From positions 178,595,361-178,659,360 of the forward strand of contig OY986436.1 in the NCBI GenBank assembly GCA_963920525.1: 64,000 bases of DNA, read 5' to 3'. Positions 21,587 through 33,305 of this stretch are shown here, one piece after another; within the stretch, counting starts at the first letter, position 1, and every line of letters starts with the position of its first letter. The position numbers and the translations under genes are program-made. Source of the DNA: Dichetophora obliterata (Eukaryota; Arthropoda; Insecta; Diptera; Sciomyzidae). Under the pieces are notes generated by a model, which was not told the origin of the DNA, did not search any database, and was given only the letters and a program-made list of their open reading frames with translations.

Positions 21587-21948
21587 ATCCGTACGTAGCA
21601 GTTTATTTTATCAGTATGAAAAGTAAAGCAGGTTAAATTTGAAAAGTTAAGTTATCGATTATTAATAATCGCTGAAAAACAAACGTTGCCACAACGAAAA
21701 AAAGTTTCTGAATTTTTTGCACAAAATCAACTCTTATTTTAATAATTCACACATTTTAAACTAGTCGGTTTGAAATCACTTTAAAATCGTTAAAAGTGAT
21801 TTGTGGAGCACGCCATTTCACTCGATTTTAACTTCGAAAGAAAAGTGAAATTGAAACCGAAAAAGTGAAATGTGGAACACCAAATTTTGACTTACATCGA
21901 TTTTAACTCTTATTCCGAGTGAAAGTGAAATGCAGAACCTAGCTGTAT

Positions 21949-23112
21949 ATGTTTTTTAGGAAAATAAAAAAAAGGGTTTTAGAACCTAATCATAAATGTT
22001 TGAATACAAACATTTTATCAATTCAGTTTGACGAGCAATGGAACTACTGGTGCAATTATTTAACTTAAGAAAATATTGTGTCAGTAAAATTCCTGCTATT
22101 GTGTTTGTTTCTAATCAATTTCTTAGTTTTGTCTTAGTGATATTTTTTTTGAGAAAATTTTTTCAACATTCACATGTGAGTTAGGTAAGCACATTAACTT
22201 TCCAACAAATGATGTAGGCTTAGAAAATGCCAAACTTGAATCTGGTTTTTAATACTATGTATTTTTCTCCAAAAATATTCTATTTTTCCAACATTTTCAT
22301 CAAAAAATCTTTAAATTTTTGAATTCTCAGAATTCATTTGGGGTATACACTTCATTTCTTAATTTTCTGGAATAGCAAATTTACGAGGAGCCGAAGTCAG
22401 CGACTGTTTTTCGATCTTTTTTTTTGTGAAATATTTGTTACTCGCAATTAACTTTTGAACCTTTGTCTTTACGTTCAACTGTAAGAAATACCGAAAATAA
22501 GTTAAAAAACTAAATTATTTTAAGTTTTATAGGAGAAGGCCATTCAGGATGTTATTTTTTTCATGAAACTCAGATGCTTGTGTGCACTGAACACATCTTT
22601 ATTTCGTAAGTTTCCGACGATTATTTTTAATCAACTAAATAGTTGGTGAAACTTAAGAAAACTTCGCAAATACAAAAAACAACAATTGAACTAAACTTTT
22701 CGTAACTTTCCGATTTCGGAAAGTGGTGAAGTGAAGTGTAGACCCTATTTATCAATATTTTATAAATCATCCTTAGATGAAAATAAATTTGGAAAAAGCA
22801 ACAATTAGCTATGAAAAGATTGAACTTCGTGCTTTAAAAAGTTTTGTGGGTCTAATTCAACAAAGTTTTTAAATCCAGTTGTATTAAAATTGAAATTTTT
22901 TTTTTTGATTGCATAGTTCAATATAAAATTAGATAAAGTTGTTGGCAAATGTGTAAGCATCATCAGTTTGTAAATACTGCGAATTAAGTTTTTGTCTGAC
23001 TTCAGTGCCTGAGTAAATTTCATCTCTTATAAATTGATTTGTGGGATTTTTAAGCTAAATATCATAAATTTTTATATAATTTAATATTTCATATTTTATA
23101 AAATTATTCAAA
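21949..23112. other. AT-rich non-coding stretch
   Basis: No coding region, terminal repeat or tandem array was recognised. The 72-codon minus frame at 22805-23023 has no recognisable domain. Confidence 0.35.
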
Positions 23113-23126
23113 CTAGTATCGCCTGT

Positions 23127-23141
23127 GGCCGAAATTCGGCC
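23127..23141 (-). terminator. Helitron 3' terminal hairpin
   Basis: GGCCGAAATTCGGCC on the + strand is a perfect palindrome with a single central base. It sits ten bases from the CTAG end, the position where Helitrons carry the hairpin thought to stop rolling-circle transfer. Confidence 0.85.
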
Positions 23142-23432
23142 ATCTATTTCTGTAAGGTAACGAAACTCAAGTTGTTTTTCACTTAATGAATTGTTATTAG
23201 TTTGCATGGAAATTTTTAATGCTTACCTTGATGCTATGAGGAAAATAGTGGTAAAGGACAAAAAAAGAAGCATATATGCATCAATAACAAAAATTTTTTC
23301 AACATATAATAATCATTTAAAGTAAATAAATAAATTAAAAGTAAAGTAGATAAGTAATTAAAAGTAAATAAACGGTATAAAAGTATTACAAATAAATCAA
23401 GATAAAAGATAATTCCATATTAAATAAATAAA

Positions 23433-25646
23433 TTAATGATTTAAAATTTCAGTATAAACTATATTTTTTGTAAACACCCTTTCATCGTTAGCCAAATGTC
23501 CTTGTCCATCAATATCAGAAACATAAAAGCTCAGTCTGTCAAACGATCTAAATCGACTCGTGACAACATACAGTTGACCATGCGAAAGAACAGGTCGTCG
23601 TAACAAAATTCCTACTTTGTTGAAAGTTTGTCCCTGTGCTTTATTGTCATTGCGAATGCATCACTGGAAATTGCGTCCTCTGAAAATCATATGGCATCAT
23701 TGTTCCAGAAAAAGTTAAATTTATGCGAGGAATCAAAATTCGCTTGCTGTGAGCGATTCCTGTCAATACTTCCCAATCGATAGCATTAGTATGTAATGCT
23801 TTTACGCGCATTCTAGTGCCGTTTACCAATGCTTCCTTCGTATTCAAATTCCTTATTAATAAAACAATGCCATTTACTTTAAGTTCTAATTTATGTGGTG
23901 GCAAGCCACTAACAGACAACGAGTTCAAAAATTCCACTGGATAATTGCTTGCCTCAGCTTCATTATCACAAGTAATTTTATCGTAACTGTGATAAATTTT
24001 TTTATCACCAACAATACGATTGAGCACATCGTTGTTTATAAGATTCCAATCGTCGTTAGAAGGTGCTAACACACCAGACTTCAACATTCGTTCCGATAAA
24101 AGGTTTTCATTGATGTCCCCATAAATCTCATTTAATATGTTAGATTCATTACATACTAAATTTTGCGGTATTTCGATAACATCTACGCCATACAGTGGGA
24201 ATTGAGTGGCTTCGCCATTGCCTATCTTCTTTAGAAATTCAACGAATTGAATTTCTTCTGGAAGTGCTCTCATATTTTAAGACGAAGTGACATGATGAAA
24301 AGAGGGAAATTCGCTCCAACTCGTAACACAATTTTCAACTAATATTGCATGCGTTCCATGAGGGACAACAGGTAATATTTGACAAAAATCGCCACACATA
24401 AGTACGGTTTTTCCTCCAAAAGGCTTATTTTTATTTTCTGGATTGACACATATATCTTTCAACAAAGTATCTATGCATATCATTACTTGAAGCGGACACA
24501 TGGAAACTTCATCAATTAAAAGAAACGACGCCGAATTTATATAATTAGCATAGCTACTAATTGCTTTGATATTGGTTACAGTGTTTTCCTTAATTTCAAT
24601 TGGCAACTTAAAAGTATTATGAAGAGTCCTTCCTCCAATAAACAATGTTGAAGCAATTCCACTCAACGCAGTTGCAATACATCTTATATTAAGAGAATTT
24701 AATTTATGAATGACAGCAATTTGAGTAAAAGTTTTACCGCAACCTGCATGGGCTGTCAAACAAAATACATTTGACCTTGTATCGTGATACTGCACTTCAC
24801 GTATGATACGATCAATAACATCACGCTGTTCATTATTAGCACTTCTATAAATTTCACTAAAAAGAAAATCTCCCTCTAAAGGATCAAAAAGATCTGTGTC
24901 ATCATGCTCTGGTAATGCTGTTGGTACAGGCAAACCGATCAAAGTACATGCTATATTATGTGTAATCAATATATCTTGAATTTCTAACTGCGCTCGATTG
25001 AATGATATGTTTTCGTTATGACCATATCTAATGCCGTGGTTATGCTAGCCAAACATGATTGCCGAACATTTTTTGTTGTTATTGTTTCACGAATAAAATG
25101 AAAAAATGAACTTTTTCATTGCTGATTTTGATTGCTGATTGAAACGCCAAACATGCCGAACTTTCCAGTATTGGCTGTAGTCATTTTGTATAATAGCATC
25201 AAAAAAGTAGGTAAAAGTATTAAAAAGTGAAGTTGATTGTGTCTTCAAGTAACCCTTCACATAAACAGCTAGCTAGCATGTCAGATATGCAAACCATTTT
25301 GTTTAAGATATTATAATCAAAACACAGAGTAAGTAATATCAGTTCGTATATTTTAATTCGTTAATTTTATTTTCAATTCAACAAATATGTAAAATAAGTA
25401 CAAAAATGCAAATGAGGGTTGTGCTTTTTTGTGATTTGACATACTATTACATGTAATGCAACTGTGCCGCCAATCATAGCATAACCACCAAACAAACATT
25501 TCAGCGAAGAGAACAAATTAACAAAAATGAACACCGAACATGTTTGGCTAGCATAACCACGGCATAACGAAATCCTCACTAAGACTTTCTTTGAATTTAT
25601 TCCAAAGTGCCGTTGTCCGACAAATTGCATAACTTCTTTTTGCCAT
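23433..25646 (-). pseudogene. Helitron Pif1-like helicase pseudogene
   Basis: The reading frame begins near 25646 (MAKRSYAICRTTALWNKFKE), continues to SEDFV, is cut by a MITE, and resumes RYGHNENISFNRAQLEIQ. Then follow Walker A (TAHAGCGKTFTQ), Walker B (LLIDEVSMCP), motif III (GGKTVLMCGDFCQILPVVP), RNLNTKEALVNGTRMRV, and after a frameshift AQGQTFNKVGILLRRP and YVVTSRFRSF, ending at TAA 23433-23435. These are Pif1/RecD-like superfamily 1B helicase motifs as found in the C-terminal half of Helitron RepHel proteins. Defects: an in-frame TAA at 24277-24279, a frameshift cluster near 23640-23650, the MITE, and the missing Rep domain. It would have unwound DNA during rolling-circle transposition. 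Confidence 0.85.
25029..25567. mobile_element. Harbinger-type MITE inside the Helitron helicase
   Basis: The core 25032-25564 begins TGCCGTGGTTATGCTAGCC and ends GGCTAGCATAACCACGGCA, with extended similarity (AAACATG / CATGTTT) inward. TAA is duplicated at both borders (25029-25031 and 25565-25567), the 3-bp target site of Harbinger-type elements. Removing it with one TAA restores the helicase frame as DFV-RYGHN. No coding sequence. Confidence 0.85.
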
Positions 25647-25660
25647 TTTTATAATTTTAA

Positions 25661-26527
25661 AAGTTATTAAAATATATGTAACTTTACACAAAATTCTCTA
25701 TGAAAAACACATATACACGCTTATAAGACCAAGAATAAATTTGAAGTGGAAGGCTCAAGCTGGATTATAACATACAAAAATATTTCGCAGAATAATGCTG
25801 CTTCAAGCTTGCCTAAAACAAAAAACCTGTACTTCCCCGTTTTGAAGTACTGCTAGTAAAGGATTTCATCAGAAACGCCAAGAAAAAGTATGGATTTTTC
25901 ATTGGATTTTAATTTGTGATATGGCAGCACTATATTTTATGATTTTGACATTAACGATAGGTCTTGTCAAAGCTACTTACCCTACCTAATTATTCTGCCA
26001 TGATCAATGGCTTGGCGTCAAGTATTATATGAATCAAGCAGCAGTTTAACTGTTTTTTTTTAACGCTGAGAGAAATTAAGAGAAAGCAACAACAACAACA
26101 ATAATGCTACTCAGCTCTTTTTAAGTGTTTGCGTCACTCCCGCATTCTACTCTTGCTTTTGTAAGCTACAGCAGCGATGTTCAACAAAGCTTTGTCACTT
26201 TGTAGTTTCTTATTGTCCCATTGGTAAAAAAAAACGTTTTACATTTGCTCAGTTTTACCTGTCTTAATGACAACATATATGAATAAAAATTATATTGTGC
26301 AAATCTACTCGAAAATACCTATCCATCGATATCAGTATTATGTGAATATGTTGAAGGTAACATAGAAAAAAAGGGAACACAAACTTTTTGTTTGCGTATT
26401 AATATATAGATCTGTTAAAAAAAAATAGTTTTGCATTCTGCTGTACAAATTATGTATTTGCATGCTTTCGCTTTAGAACAATTTATTTTTCTTATTAACA
26501 ATTAATTTGACACTTGTTTTAACATTT
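25661..26527. other. Non-coding stretch
   Basis: Holds CCATGATCAATGG (about 25999) and a CTTGTCAAAGCTAC word (about 25964) that recur near 41.66 and 41.98 kb, and a CAACAACAACAA run near 26090. No genes were recognised. Confidence 0.35.
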
Positions 26528-26810
26528 AAGTGGTGACGTTGAGTCTCACAGGCCCCTCCTGAATCACGATTTTCGAGAAACACATGAAGACTGCAAAGTT
26601 CCTTAAATGTTTATTTTTGATTACTCTTTTAAAATAAAAAGATAAAAATTTGTTTTAAAATTTATTCTTTTAACTTTACTTCTATAACCCAGCGTTTGTA
26701 GGTTTTTTAAAAACAATGATTAGTGTTTACTGAATAAACAAACAATGAAGTAAAGGAGCCTATGAGACCTCACGTCACTGGTAGTGCAAAAACAGTTCAC
26801 GTCACCACTT
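26528..26810. mobile_element. MITE-like inverted repeat
   Basis: Left AAGTGGTGACGT (26528-26539) mirrors ACGTCACCACTT (26799-26810). Slightly inward, GTGACGTTGAGTCTCACAGG is mirrored by GGAGCCTATGAGACCTCACGTCAC. The presence of two nested copies of the right end makes the border uncertain. No target duplication could be fixed and no coding sequence is present. Confidence 0.45.
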
Positions 26811-27129
26811 CACTCCAAAAATAATTTATAGCTCTATGTTTTCTTAAAGAAACAAATAAAAAAATTAAACGATTAGCTGTTACCAATCCAAAGTAATGAT
26901 CAATTCTACAGAAGCATTTTCATGGGTAAAAAATACCCAACCGCGTGTTAATGGGTTAAAACTATTTGATATAAGTGAAAAAAATTGCGTTTATAAAATA
27001 CGTCAAATATGCCTCACAATATGTCAATCTTCATTTGAGCCTTAAAATACGTCAAAATGGCGTATTTAACGTCAAAATAATAACGCTGTTCCCTAATTTT
27101 AAAGTGTTTGCTCTAGAGTATTCGGCGAA

Positions 27130-27359
27130 AGAGGCCAGAGTTGTGGAAGGCCAACTCATGATTAATGCACCAGCTCAAACATCACGCATTGTACGCTATT
27201 AATTGACCAAAAACAAAGTCAATATCATTCTACAAGCACCTTAATAACCAGATATGGCCCCGTGTTACTTTTTCCTATTCCCCAAACTCAAATTGTCGCT
27301 TCGTCAAAAACATTTTGAGGCGATTGAAGTCATCGAAGAGAATTTGCAGAGGGAGCATA
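27130..27359 (+). pseudogene. mariner transposase, C-terminal domain, first part
   Basis: Translation gives NAPAQTSRIVRY (the HDNAPAH block with the second catalytic Asp, shifted by one inserted base), LTKNKVNII and, after two stops, PDMAPCYFFLFPKLKLSLR with the third Asp in PDMAP, then FEAIEVIEENLQRE. These are mariner DD34D signatures. The frame carries stops and a frameshift, and is interrupted at 27360 by a fold-back element; the end of the protein is found at 28496. No N-terminal half is visible upstream. Confidence 0.8.
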
Positions 27360-28495
27360 TCGGTCATTCCATGTCAAATAGGACGCTTTTCTTTGCACGT
27401 GGATAGAACTTTAAAAAAGAAAAATATTTGCATATTTTTTTTTTTGCATTTATACACAGTGAAAAAGTATAAAGAAAAACAAAAATTGTCACTCGGACAT
27501 GTACTCAAACAACTATATCTTCTAAACCGTTAGTCCTACAAGAAAATGTTGAAAGCATATTTTAAAGACCTTGAATTGGTCTTTATTTTTGTGACCTTTT
27601 TTACAAACACTTTCGTAAAAAATTTTCAACTTTTTGACCACTAAAAATTCATTCACAGTTTTCATAGTCAGCACCACTAATTTTTTTGGCACTTTGAAAA
27701 AATTGTCGTTCATTTTTAATGCATTCTCAAAATTTGATGTAAGAGAATTAATTTTTACTATTTTTAACGAAATTTTCAAAAACTGACTACACAATTTTTA
27801 AATACAAAATACTTTAATTTTTAATTAAAAATGGAATTTTTAGTATTTTTTGCTAAGATAGGTACTAGTATTAGTACTAGGTATTAGTATTTCAGTAACT
27901 TTTCAGGAGAGCAAAAAATAAATTTTTTTCAGACATTTCTAGTACTACGAGCAATAACTGTTTTTTATCACTTCTAAATAAAAAAAAAATATAAAAAACT
28001 GTAAATGCAGAAATGTGTGGAAAACATAGTTTGAATTAAATATGAAATAATAAAATTTACAAGAATCACATAACTGTTTTTTCTGGCGCAGCGACGATAT
28101 GTAAAATCAGTTACATTGAAAAATTTTATCAACTCGTTAAAATATATTATTCCTCTGCAGACACTCTTTTAAATTTTTTGCGAAAATGTTTGTAAAAAAG
28201 GACACCACAATAAAGACCAATTTAAGATCTTTAAAATATGTCTTAGATTTTTTTGTAGGACTAACGGTTTTGAAGATATAGTTGTTTGACTACATGTTTG
28301 AATGACAATTTCTGATTTTCTTTTTAATTTTTCACTGTGTATAACTTAAAAAAAAAATAATAAAAAATTATAAAAAAGTATGCAAATATTTTTTGTTTTT
28401 AAAGTTCTATCGGCGTGAAAAATTTGAAAAAAAAACGGAATCGTCAAAATTAGTTGTTGGACAAAAGCGTCCGATTTGACATGGAATGACCGATA
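27358..28495. mobile_element. Fold-back element inserted in the mariner remnant
   Basis: The core 27360-28493 starts TCGGTCATTCCATGTCAAAT and ends ATTTGACATGGAATGACCGA, flanked by TA. Inward, AAGTTCTAT..., TTCACTGTGTATA, TATCTTCAAAACCGTTAGTCC and TAAAGACC words appear on both sides in opposite orientation, giving long imperfect arms of a few hundred bases. The minus-strand frame at 27522-27794 has no recognisable domain. TA borders suggest a Tc1/mariner-type origin. Confidence 0.75.
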
Positions 28496-28558
28496 TTTAT
28501 GTGTATCACCTTCGACAGGGATTATTTTGAAGGTGATAAAATAAATATTGAAAAATAA
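28496..28558 (+). pseudogene. mariner transposase, extreme C-terminus
   Basis: Immediately after the fold-back element the frame reads CITFDRDYFEGDKINIEK and stops at TAA (28556-28558). The 'DYFEGDNI' ending is typical of mariner transposases. It continues the fragment that ends at 27359, so the two pieces were one gene before the 1.1-kb insertion. Confidence 0.75.
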
Positions 28559-30364
28559 TTAACCGTTATTGTTTTATTTGCACAGCCCGGTTCAATTTTA
28601 AACAACAGATATCTTTTTTTGGAAACAAACGTCGCTCTCCACTTAATTTCTAATTTTCATCAATGGACTTGAGCGCATTGTTGCGCTCGCCCGCAACGCG
28701 TGCCCTGTGGGCCCTCTTTTTACGCCACTGGCTTCCATATTTGTTTTGGCAAATAAACATAATCTATGATATGCAACAAAAATTATACTTATACAGTTTA
28801 AAATAACTTACGAAGACTCATTTATATAAGCTTAGATCTCTTTTTTTTTAAATGTGAAGCTTAGAAAATCACACAGAAAAAAATGTATGCAATAATCTCT
28901 GCTATCAAAGTAATGGCATGATAACAATCTGAACCCTTTTGTGTTCTTATTTTAAAAAATAAGTTTCGGCTTTTTTGGATATAAAATTCTTTCAATGTCT
29001 GCTCTATTTCAATAAATAATTAATTTTCCTCAGTCGCGGTAAGCTTATGTGAGCTTAGAAGTTTGTCAAGAACGTTAACAAAGTAAATAAAAGAATAACA
29101 ATTAATAAAATTTGTCTGCGACGGGCATCAGAAATACCATTAAAAGAAGGTTAAACCAAATAAATAAAGGAGAAAAAAAAAGAAAAATCTAGAAGAAAAT
29201 AAGAATAGCTAAATAAAAACATTTATATACGGAGTAGCAGCTGACGGCAATTTTATCGAATAAAAAAAAAAGAAGTGCTTCACAGAAAAGTAAACAAGCT
29301 AGGAACGTTACTCGATATTTTGCGGCCTTTATTTATGGTGTAGCATAATGCTTTGGCATTATTACTGAAGACAACCGCCTTATTTGTCAGCCCCAGACGC
29401 AACACCCTCCCAACTGTTTAACCACCCTCTAGGCAAAAATAATGATGTCGTCATCAGGATAAGCCTGGCAAGCAAAGTTATGTGGTTATCCTTGCAAGCG
29501 AAGCCCAGAAATGTTGCGCGAAAGTTTTTAACAGACATTTTTGTGTTTTTTCCATGATGGTTTCTTCAGCAAGTTTTTGACCTTTGACAGAGACTCATCC
29601 TTGAGATTTATATGATTTTAATGTGTACTTGAAGTCGATGTCCTCTCTTGCTTGCTCGAATAAATTTGTTTTTGTGTTCGTTTGTGGGAACATTTTTGGT
29701 CATCCAACCAATCGCACTCTTGATTAAGGGTTTATCTTTTCAGTAATCATGTCTTATGAATATTTAGTTGGATTATGCCGGATTTTGTCTTCCATCATGT
29801 CAATTATTTTTTGGGTCATTGCTGTTGTGTTTTCTTTTTGAGTAATTTTAGTAAACCCTTTTTGAATAATTGCTTAATTTAATGCTGACTGTTTATGTTA
29901 ATTAAATTCAAAAGATTTAAAGGATTAAACGGTTTTTATACCTTTATAGAAAAATGTTGCTTCAATTATTAGAAAAAGAAACTATCTTAAATATGTGGAT
30001 ATTTTACGATATATTCTGTCATTACAGCTTGTGATTGCATTGAAGTTTTTAAATACTTTAAGAAGCACCACTAGTCTGACCCTCCAAAAAAAGAGAACTT
30101 TCTGAAGTTTTTTAAAAGAAACCTATTGCTGCCAATGCACTTTAGGTCAAATGACCGATTTTGGTAGCCAAAATACAAAATTTACACATGTTGGCATCAC
30201 TGTTTTGTTGTGACCATCTTGCAAAGAATACTTTACACCAAGCAAAAACCAGCTTTGTTTTTGTTTGAAATAATCTACTGTCATATAGGCAGCCGTTAAA
30301 GTTGACACACAAAAATTTAATTTTTAAAAGATAAAAAGTGCTTTTGTTAAAGTGAAGTTTTAGA
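28559..30364. other. Non-coding stretch
   Basis: No coding region, terminal inverted repeat or RNA gene was recognised. The part at 29.3-29.7 kb is less AT-rich and could be unique host sequence, but nothing in it can be assigned. Confidence 0.35.
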
Positions 30365-30458
30365 CGGCGCACAGTGGCGCACATCTAGTGGCATTTTAGT
30401 CAAATTTCGCATATTATAAATCGAACAATTTTTTGCATTTCATCGATTACCAACAGTC

Positions 30459-30581
30459 CACTGAGTAAATTGACGTTATCACTTTTGTTTTGCTTTCAAT
30501 ATTCGCATAGCTGTAAGCTTTCAAATGTAACATATATTGCTGCAAGTGCATTGAAAGATTGTGGCGCCTATTTACTCAGTG
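30459..30581. mobile_element. Small inverted-repeat MITE in the Transib 5' region
   Basis: CACTGAGTAAAT (30459-30470) mirrors ATTTACTCAGTG (30570-30581). No target duplication is clear and no coding sequence is present; it lies upstream of the first transposase exon. It might instead be an inverted subterminal segment of the Transib element itself. Confidence 0.45.
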
Positions 30582-30916
30582 CGTGCATTTTGTCAATATT
30601 AACGCAGTTGATTGAAATTTTTGCAAATGAATTTTTTTTTTATAAAATGGATGGTATGTATTTACTAAAACATTAATGTTTGTGGCCTGTGTTTATCTTG
30701 TTTAATAGAAATGTATTGTAGTAAGTAACATTTGTGGTAACATGTTTTTAGTGGTATATACTATAGTTTCGTGGAGTGCAAATTATTGGATTCGATCGGA
30801 TTCGATCGGATTTGGTGTGGTTCTTGTTTTTTTTTATTTATTTGTTTTATTGTTGTTTTGAAACGTCCAAAATGATCTGTACGTTCTTTAGTTTATTCGT
30901 TCCTGTCTTTTTTAGG

Positions 30917-33305
30917 CACAGTGAATGTTTCCAAGCGCAGCCTTTTTTAATTTGGCACAATGAAAACGTCCCTACTAAGAAATTTTCGAATATGAAAGCC
31001 CACGTGTTTAATAATATAATACACAAAACAAAGTATAATGAGGAGCAGTACCGAGAAATAGAAAAAAAAATTGAGGAACTTCTTAGACAAAATAGTAGAA
31101 AAGTGAAAGAAGTGCAACAGGACGTTATCAGTTTTTGAAGAAGTAATAAAGATTGGTTGGACAGTGAGGTTATATTAGTTGAGCCAACTTATAGCATTTT
31201 AGTTAATAAAGTTGCAGAGCTTGTGAATAAAACTTCATGCGATGAAGTTGTAGTGGCCACGCGCGCGTTAGTTAACACAAGACAGGTAAAAAAACGCATC
31301 AGAAGTGGTATCAATGCTTCATTCAGATACTCAGATGGCAGCAAAGCTTAAAAAAGCTATTGCTTCAGAGGCCAATAATGCTATTGCATACACTCCTGAT
31401 GAGGCTTTGTCTCTTTACGTAGACGGTAGAGGTGGGTAATAGAACAATTTTTTGTGTGTTGACTCACCAGCACATGTGCACCTTTGTGTGTCAGCACACT
31501 GTGCTAGCCCAATTGTGCCACAATCGAACAAAGCACTTATAAATGTGTCGATAACAAATAGAGTGGTAACATTCTTATCTATTGATTTGTTTACAATATT
31601 CACAAATTGCATATTGTATATTATTGCAAGTAAGCCAAAGTAAAAGCAAAAACAACTTTACTAAGCAAAAACTTACAAAATGTAAGCAATGCAGTGCACA
31701 GTAGCGATAACCAATGAGTGTCGTGAAGAAGCTTAGCACAACACTCTGTTATTCATCCCAACACAGCACACAAAAGTAACTTTACGCGCAAAAGCTCGTC
31801 AAAGCTCTGCTCTTTGTGTGGTATTGTGCCACTATGTGAGTCAACCTAGTGTGCTAGCACTCATGACACACTACAGAGAGTCAGCACAGTGCCATAGCAC
31901 AGCACTGAGTTACCCACCTCTAGTGGACGGGGATGTTACAAAACTCGTACAAATTAATGCAATGATGCATTATTATTAGCAAAAAAAAAAGAAATTCTAT
32001 CCGGTTGGAGTTCAAATCACCGATACGTCTGCTGAAGTCTCCCTACAGAGCTTGGTTGATCATACTGCAAGAAGGATCGTTGAATCGCAGAAGGAATTTT
32101 TCGTCAATCTTACTGAAAATAGCATTACTGCAATATATAAATGGGGTTGTGATGGTAGTAGTGGTCCTTCTACATACCGACAAAGCTTTTCCGACTCGGA
32201 ATCAAACAGAATCGATGAAAACTTATTTGCCGTATGCATTGTACCCTTGCAAGTGAAAGTGGGAAGTGTTATGTTATGGGAGAATTCTCGGCCTTCTTTA
32301 ACTCGATTTTGTAGGCCAATTAAATTGGTTTGTGAAAAGGAAAGTTCTGTTTTGGTTACTATTGAAGCTGAGAAAGTAAAAGAACAAATATCTGAAATTA
32401 TTCCAACACAGTTTAATTCTTTTCAAATTCATCACAAATTTCATATCACAATGATCGACGGCAAAATTTTTAGTTTAATTTCAGAATCCTCTTCAGAAAT
32501 ATGTGGCATTTGCGGGGCAACACAAAAAATGATGAATGACTTTAATGCTATTAGAGATCTAGCACCTAATACAAATATGTATGAGTATGGCTTGTCAACA
32601 CTTCATGCTTGGATAAGATGTTTTCTACATATTGCATACCGATTACCAATTAAAAAGTGGCAAATGCTTAGTTCCAATGATAAATCTATTGTACAGCAAA
32701 CTAAACTGAATATACAAGAAAAATTAAGAAAGGACATGTGTTTATTAGTAGATATTCCAAAACTTGGGTCGGGAAATACTAATAACGGAAATACTTCCAG
32801 AAAATTTTTTCAACAACCCAAATTAGCTGCACTTTTAACTGGAGTCAGTGAGGAAATAATTGATAGATTTAGTATTATCTTGCGAACTATGTCTTTTGGG
32901 TATAAAGTTGATACTAAAATATATTGCTGGCAAACAGCGGAAGTCCTTGTAAGCAAGTATCCGTGGTTCTATATGCCATCTTCCGTGCACAAAATATTAA
33001 TTCACGGTGCAGAAATCATAGATAATGTCTCCCTTCCAATTGGCATGATGTCAGAAGAGGCTCAGGAATCCCGAAATAAGGATTTAAGGAACTTTAGGCA
33101 GCATCATACTCGGAAAAATTCAAGAAATAACACAATGGAGGTTTTAATGAACTCACTTCTTTTCTCTTCTGATCCAGTTATATTCTCACTCTCCAAACAA
33201 CCTTCTATCTACTCCCAAAATAATATAAAAATAGATAGAGATGTGCTTAATTTGCTTTCAGAGCCAAATGTTCAAGAAGACGCTGATGGTTCTGATTCTG
33301 ATTAA
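30917..33305 (+). pseudogene. Transib transposase pseudogene (RAG1 core homologue)
   Basis: An acceptor-like CTGTCTTTTTTAG (ends about 30916) precedes AQPFLIWHNENVPTKKF and a Lys/Glu-rich segment. After frame breaks near 31136 and 31348 comes AAKLKKAIASEANNA, then a MITE inside LYVDG/DVTKL, another break near 31978, and a long open part from about 31990. That part has WGCDGSSGPSTYRQ (first catalytic Asp, near 32151), FHITMIDGKIFSL (second Asp), a CGICG zinc knuckle, STLHAWIRCFLHIAYR, and SEEAQESRNKDLRNFRQHH with HTRKNSRNN (catalytic Glu block, like RAG1 'SEGNESGNKLFRRFRK'), then SSDPVIF and an acidic end. The last 430 or so codons are intact; the 5' third is broken. It would cut at CACAGTG ends. 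Confidence 0.88.
31419..31930. mobile_element. hAT-type MITE inside the Transib transposase
   Basis: The core 31427-31922 begins TAGAGGTGGGTAA and ends TTACCCACCTCTA, close to the CAGGGGTGGGCAA terminus of hAT elements. The flanks GTAGACGG (31419-31426) and GTGGACGG (31923-31930) are 8-bp target duplications with one mismatch. Excising it joins LYVDG to DVTKL in the Transib frame. The interior is full of GTGCTAGCAC / CAGCACA words. Confidence 0.88.

Larger units (their letters stand above)
15679..21948. mobile_element. Harbinger (PIF/Harbinger) element, 6.3 kb with a nested element
   Basis: The core runs 15682-21945, starting CAGCTAGGTTC and ending GAACCTAGCTG, with TAT repeated at both borders (15679-15681 and 21946-21948). 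A 3-bp target duplication is characteristic of Harbinger; TAT departs from the usual TWA form. Subterminal regions on both sides are rich in GAGTGAAA / TTTCACTC words. It carries the two expected genes: a rightward DDE transposase and a leftward Myb/SANT-like protein. A 3.4-kb element is inserted in the 3' end of the transposase gene. Without the insertion the element would be about 2.9 kb. Confidence 0.85.
23113..25660 (-). mobile_element. Helitron 3' half with hairpin terminus (minus strand)
   Basis: Read on the minus strand, the element ends GGCCGAATTTCGGCC (a perfect 7-bp-stem hairpin, 23127-23141), then ACAGGCGATA and CTAG (23113-23116), followed by T. That is the canonical Helitron 3' end. 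Upstream lies a Pif1-family helicase remnant. The Rep nuclease region and 5' TC end are absent, so the left side (near 25650) is a truncation or a distant part. A 533-bp MITE is inserted in it. Confidence 0.85.

Noticed and set aside
30776..30916. N-terminal extension of the Transib protein
   Set aside because: The sequence is a pyrimidine-rich intron-like stretch ending in a good acceptor, so the reading frame before about 30917 is probably not coding.
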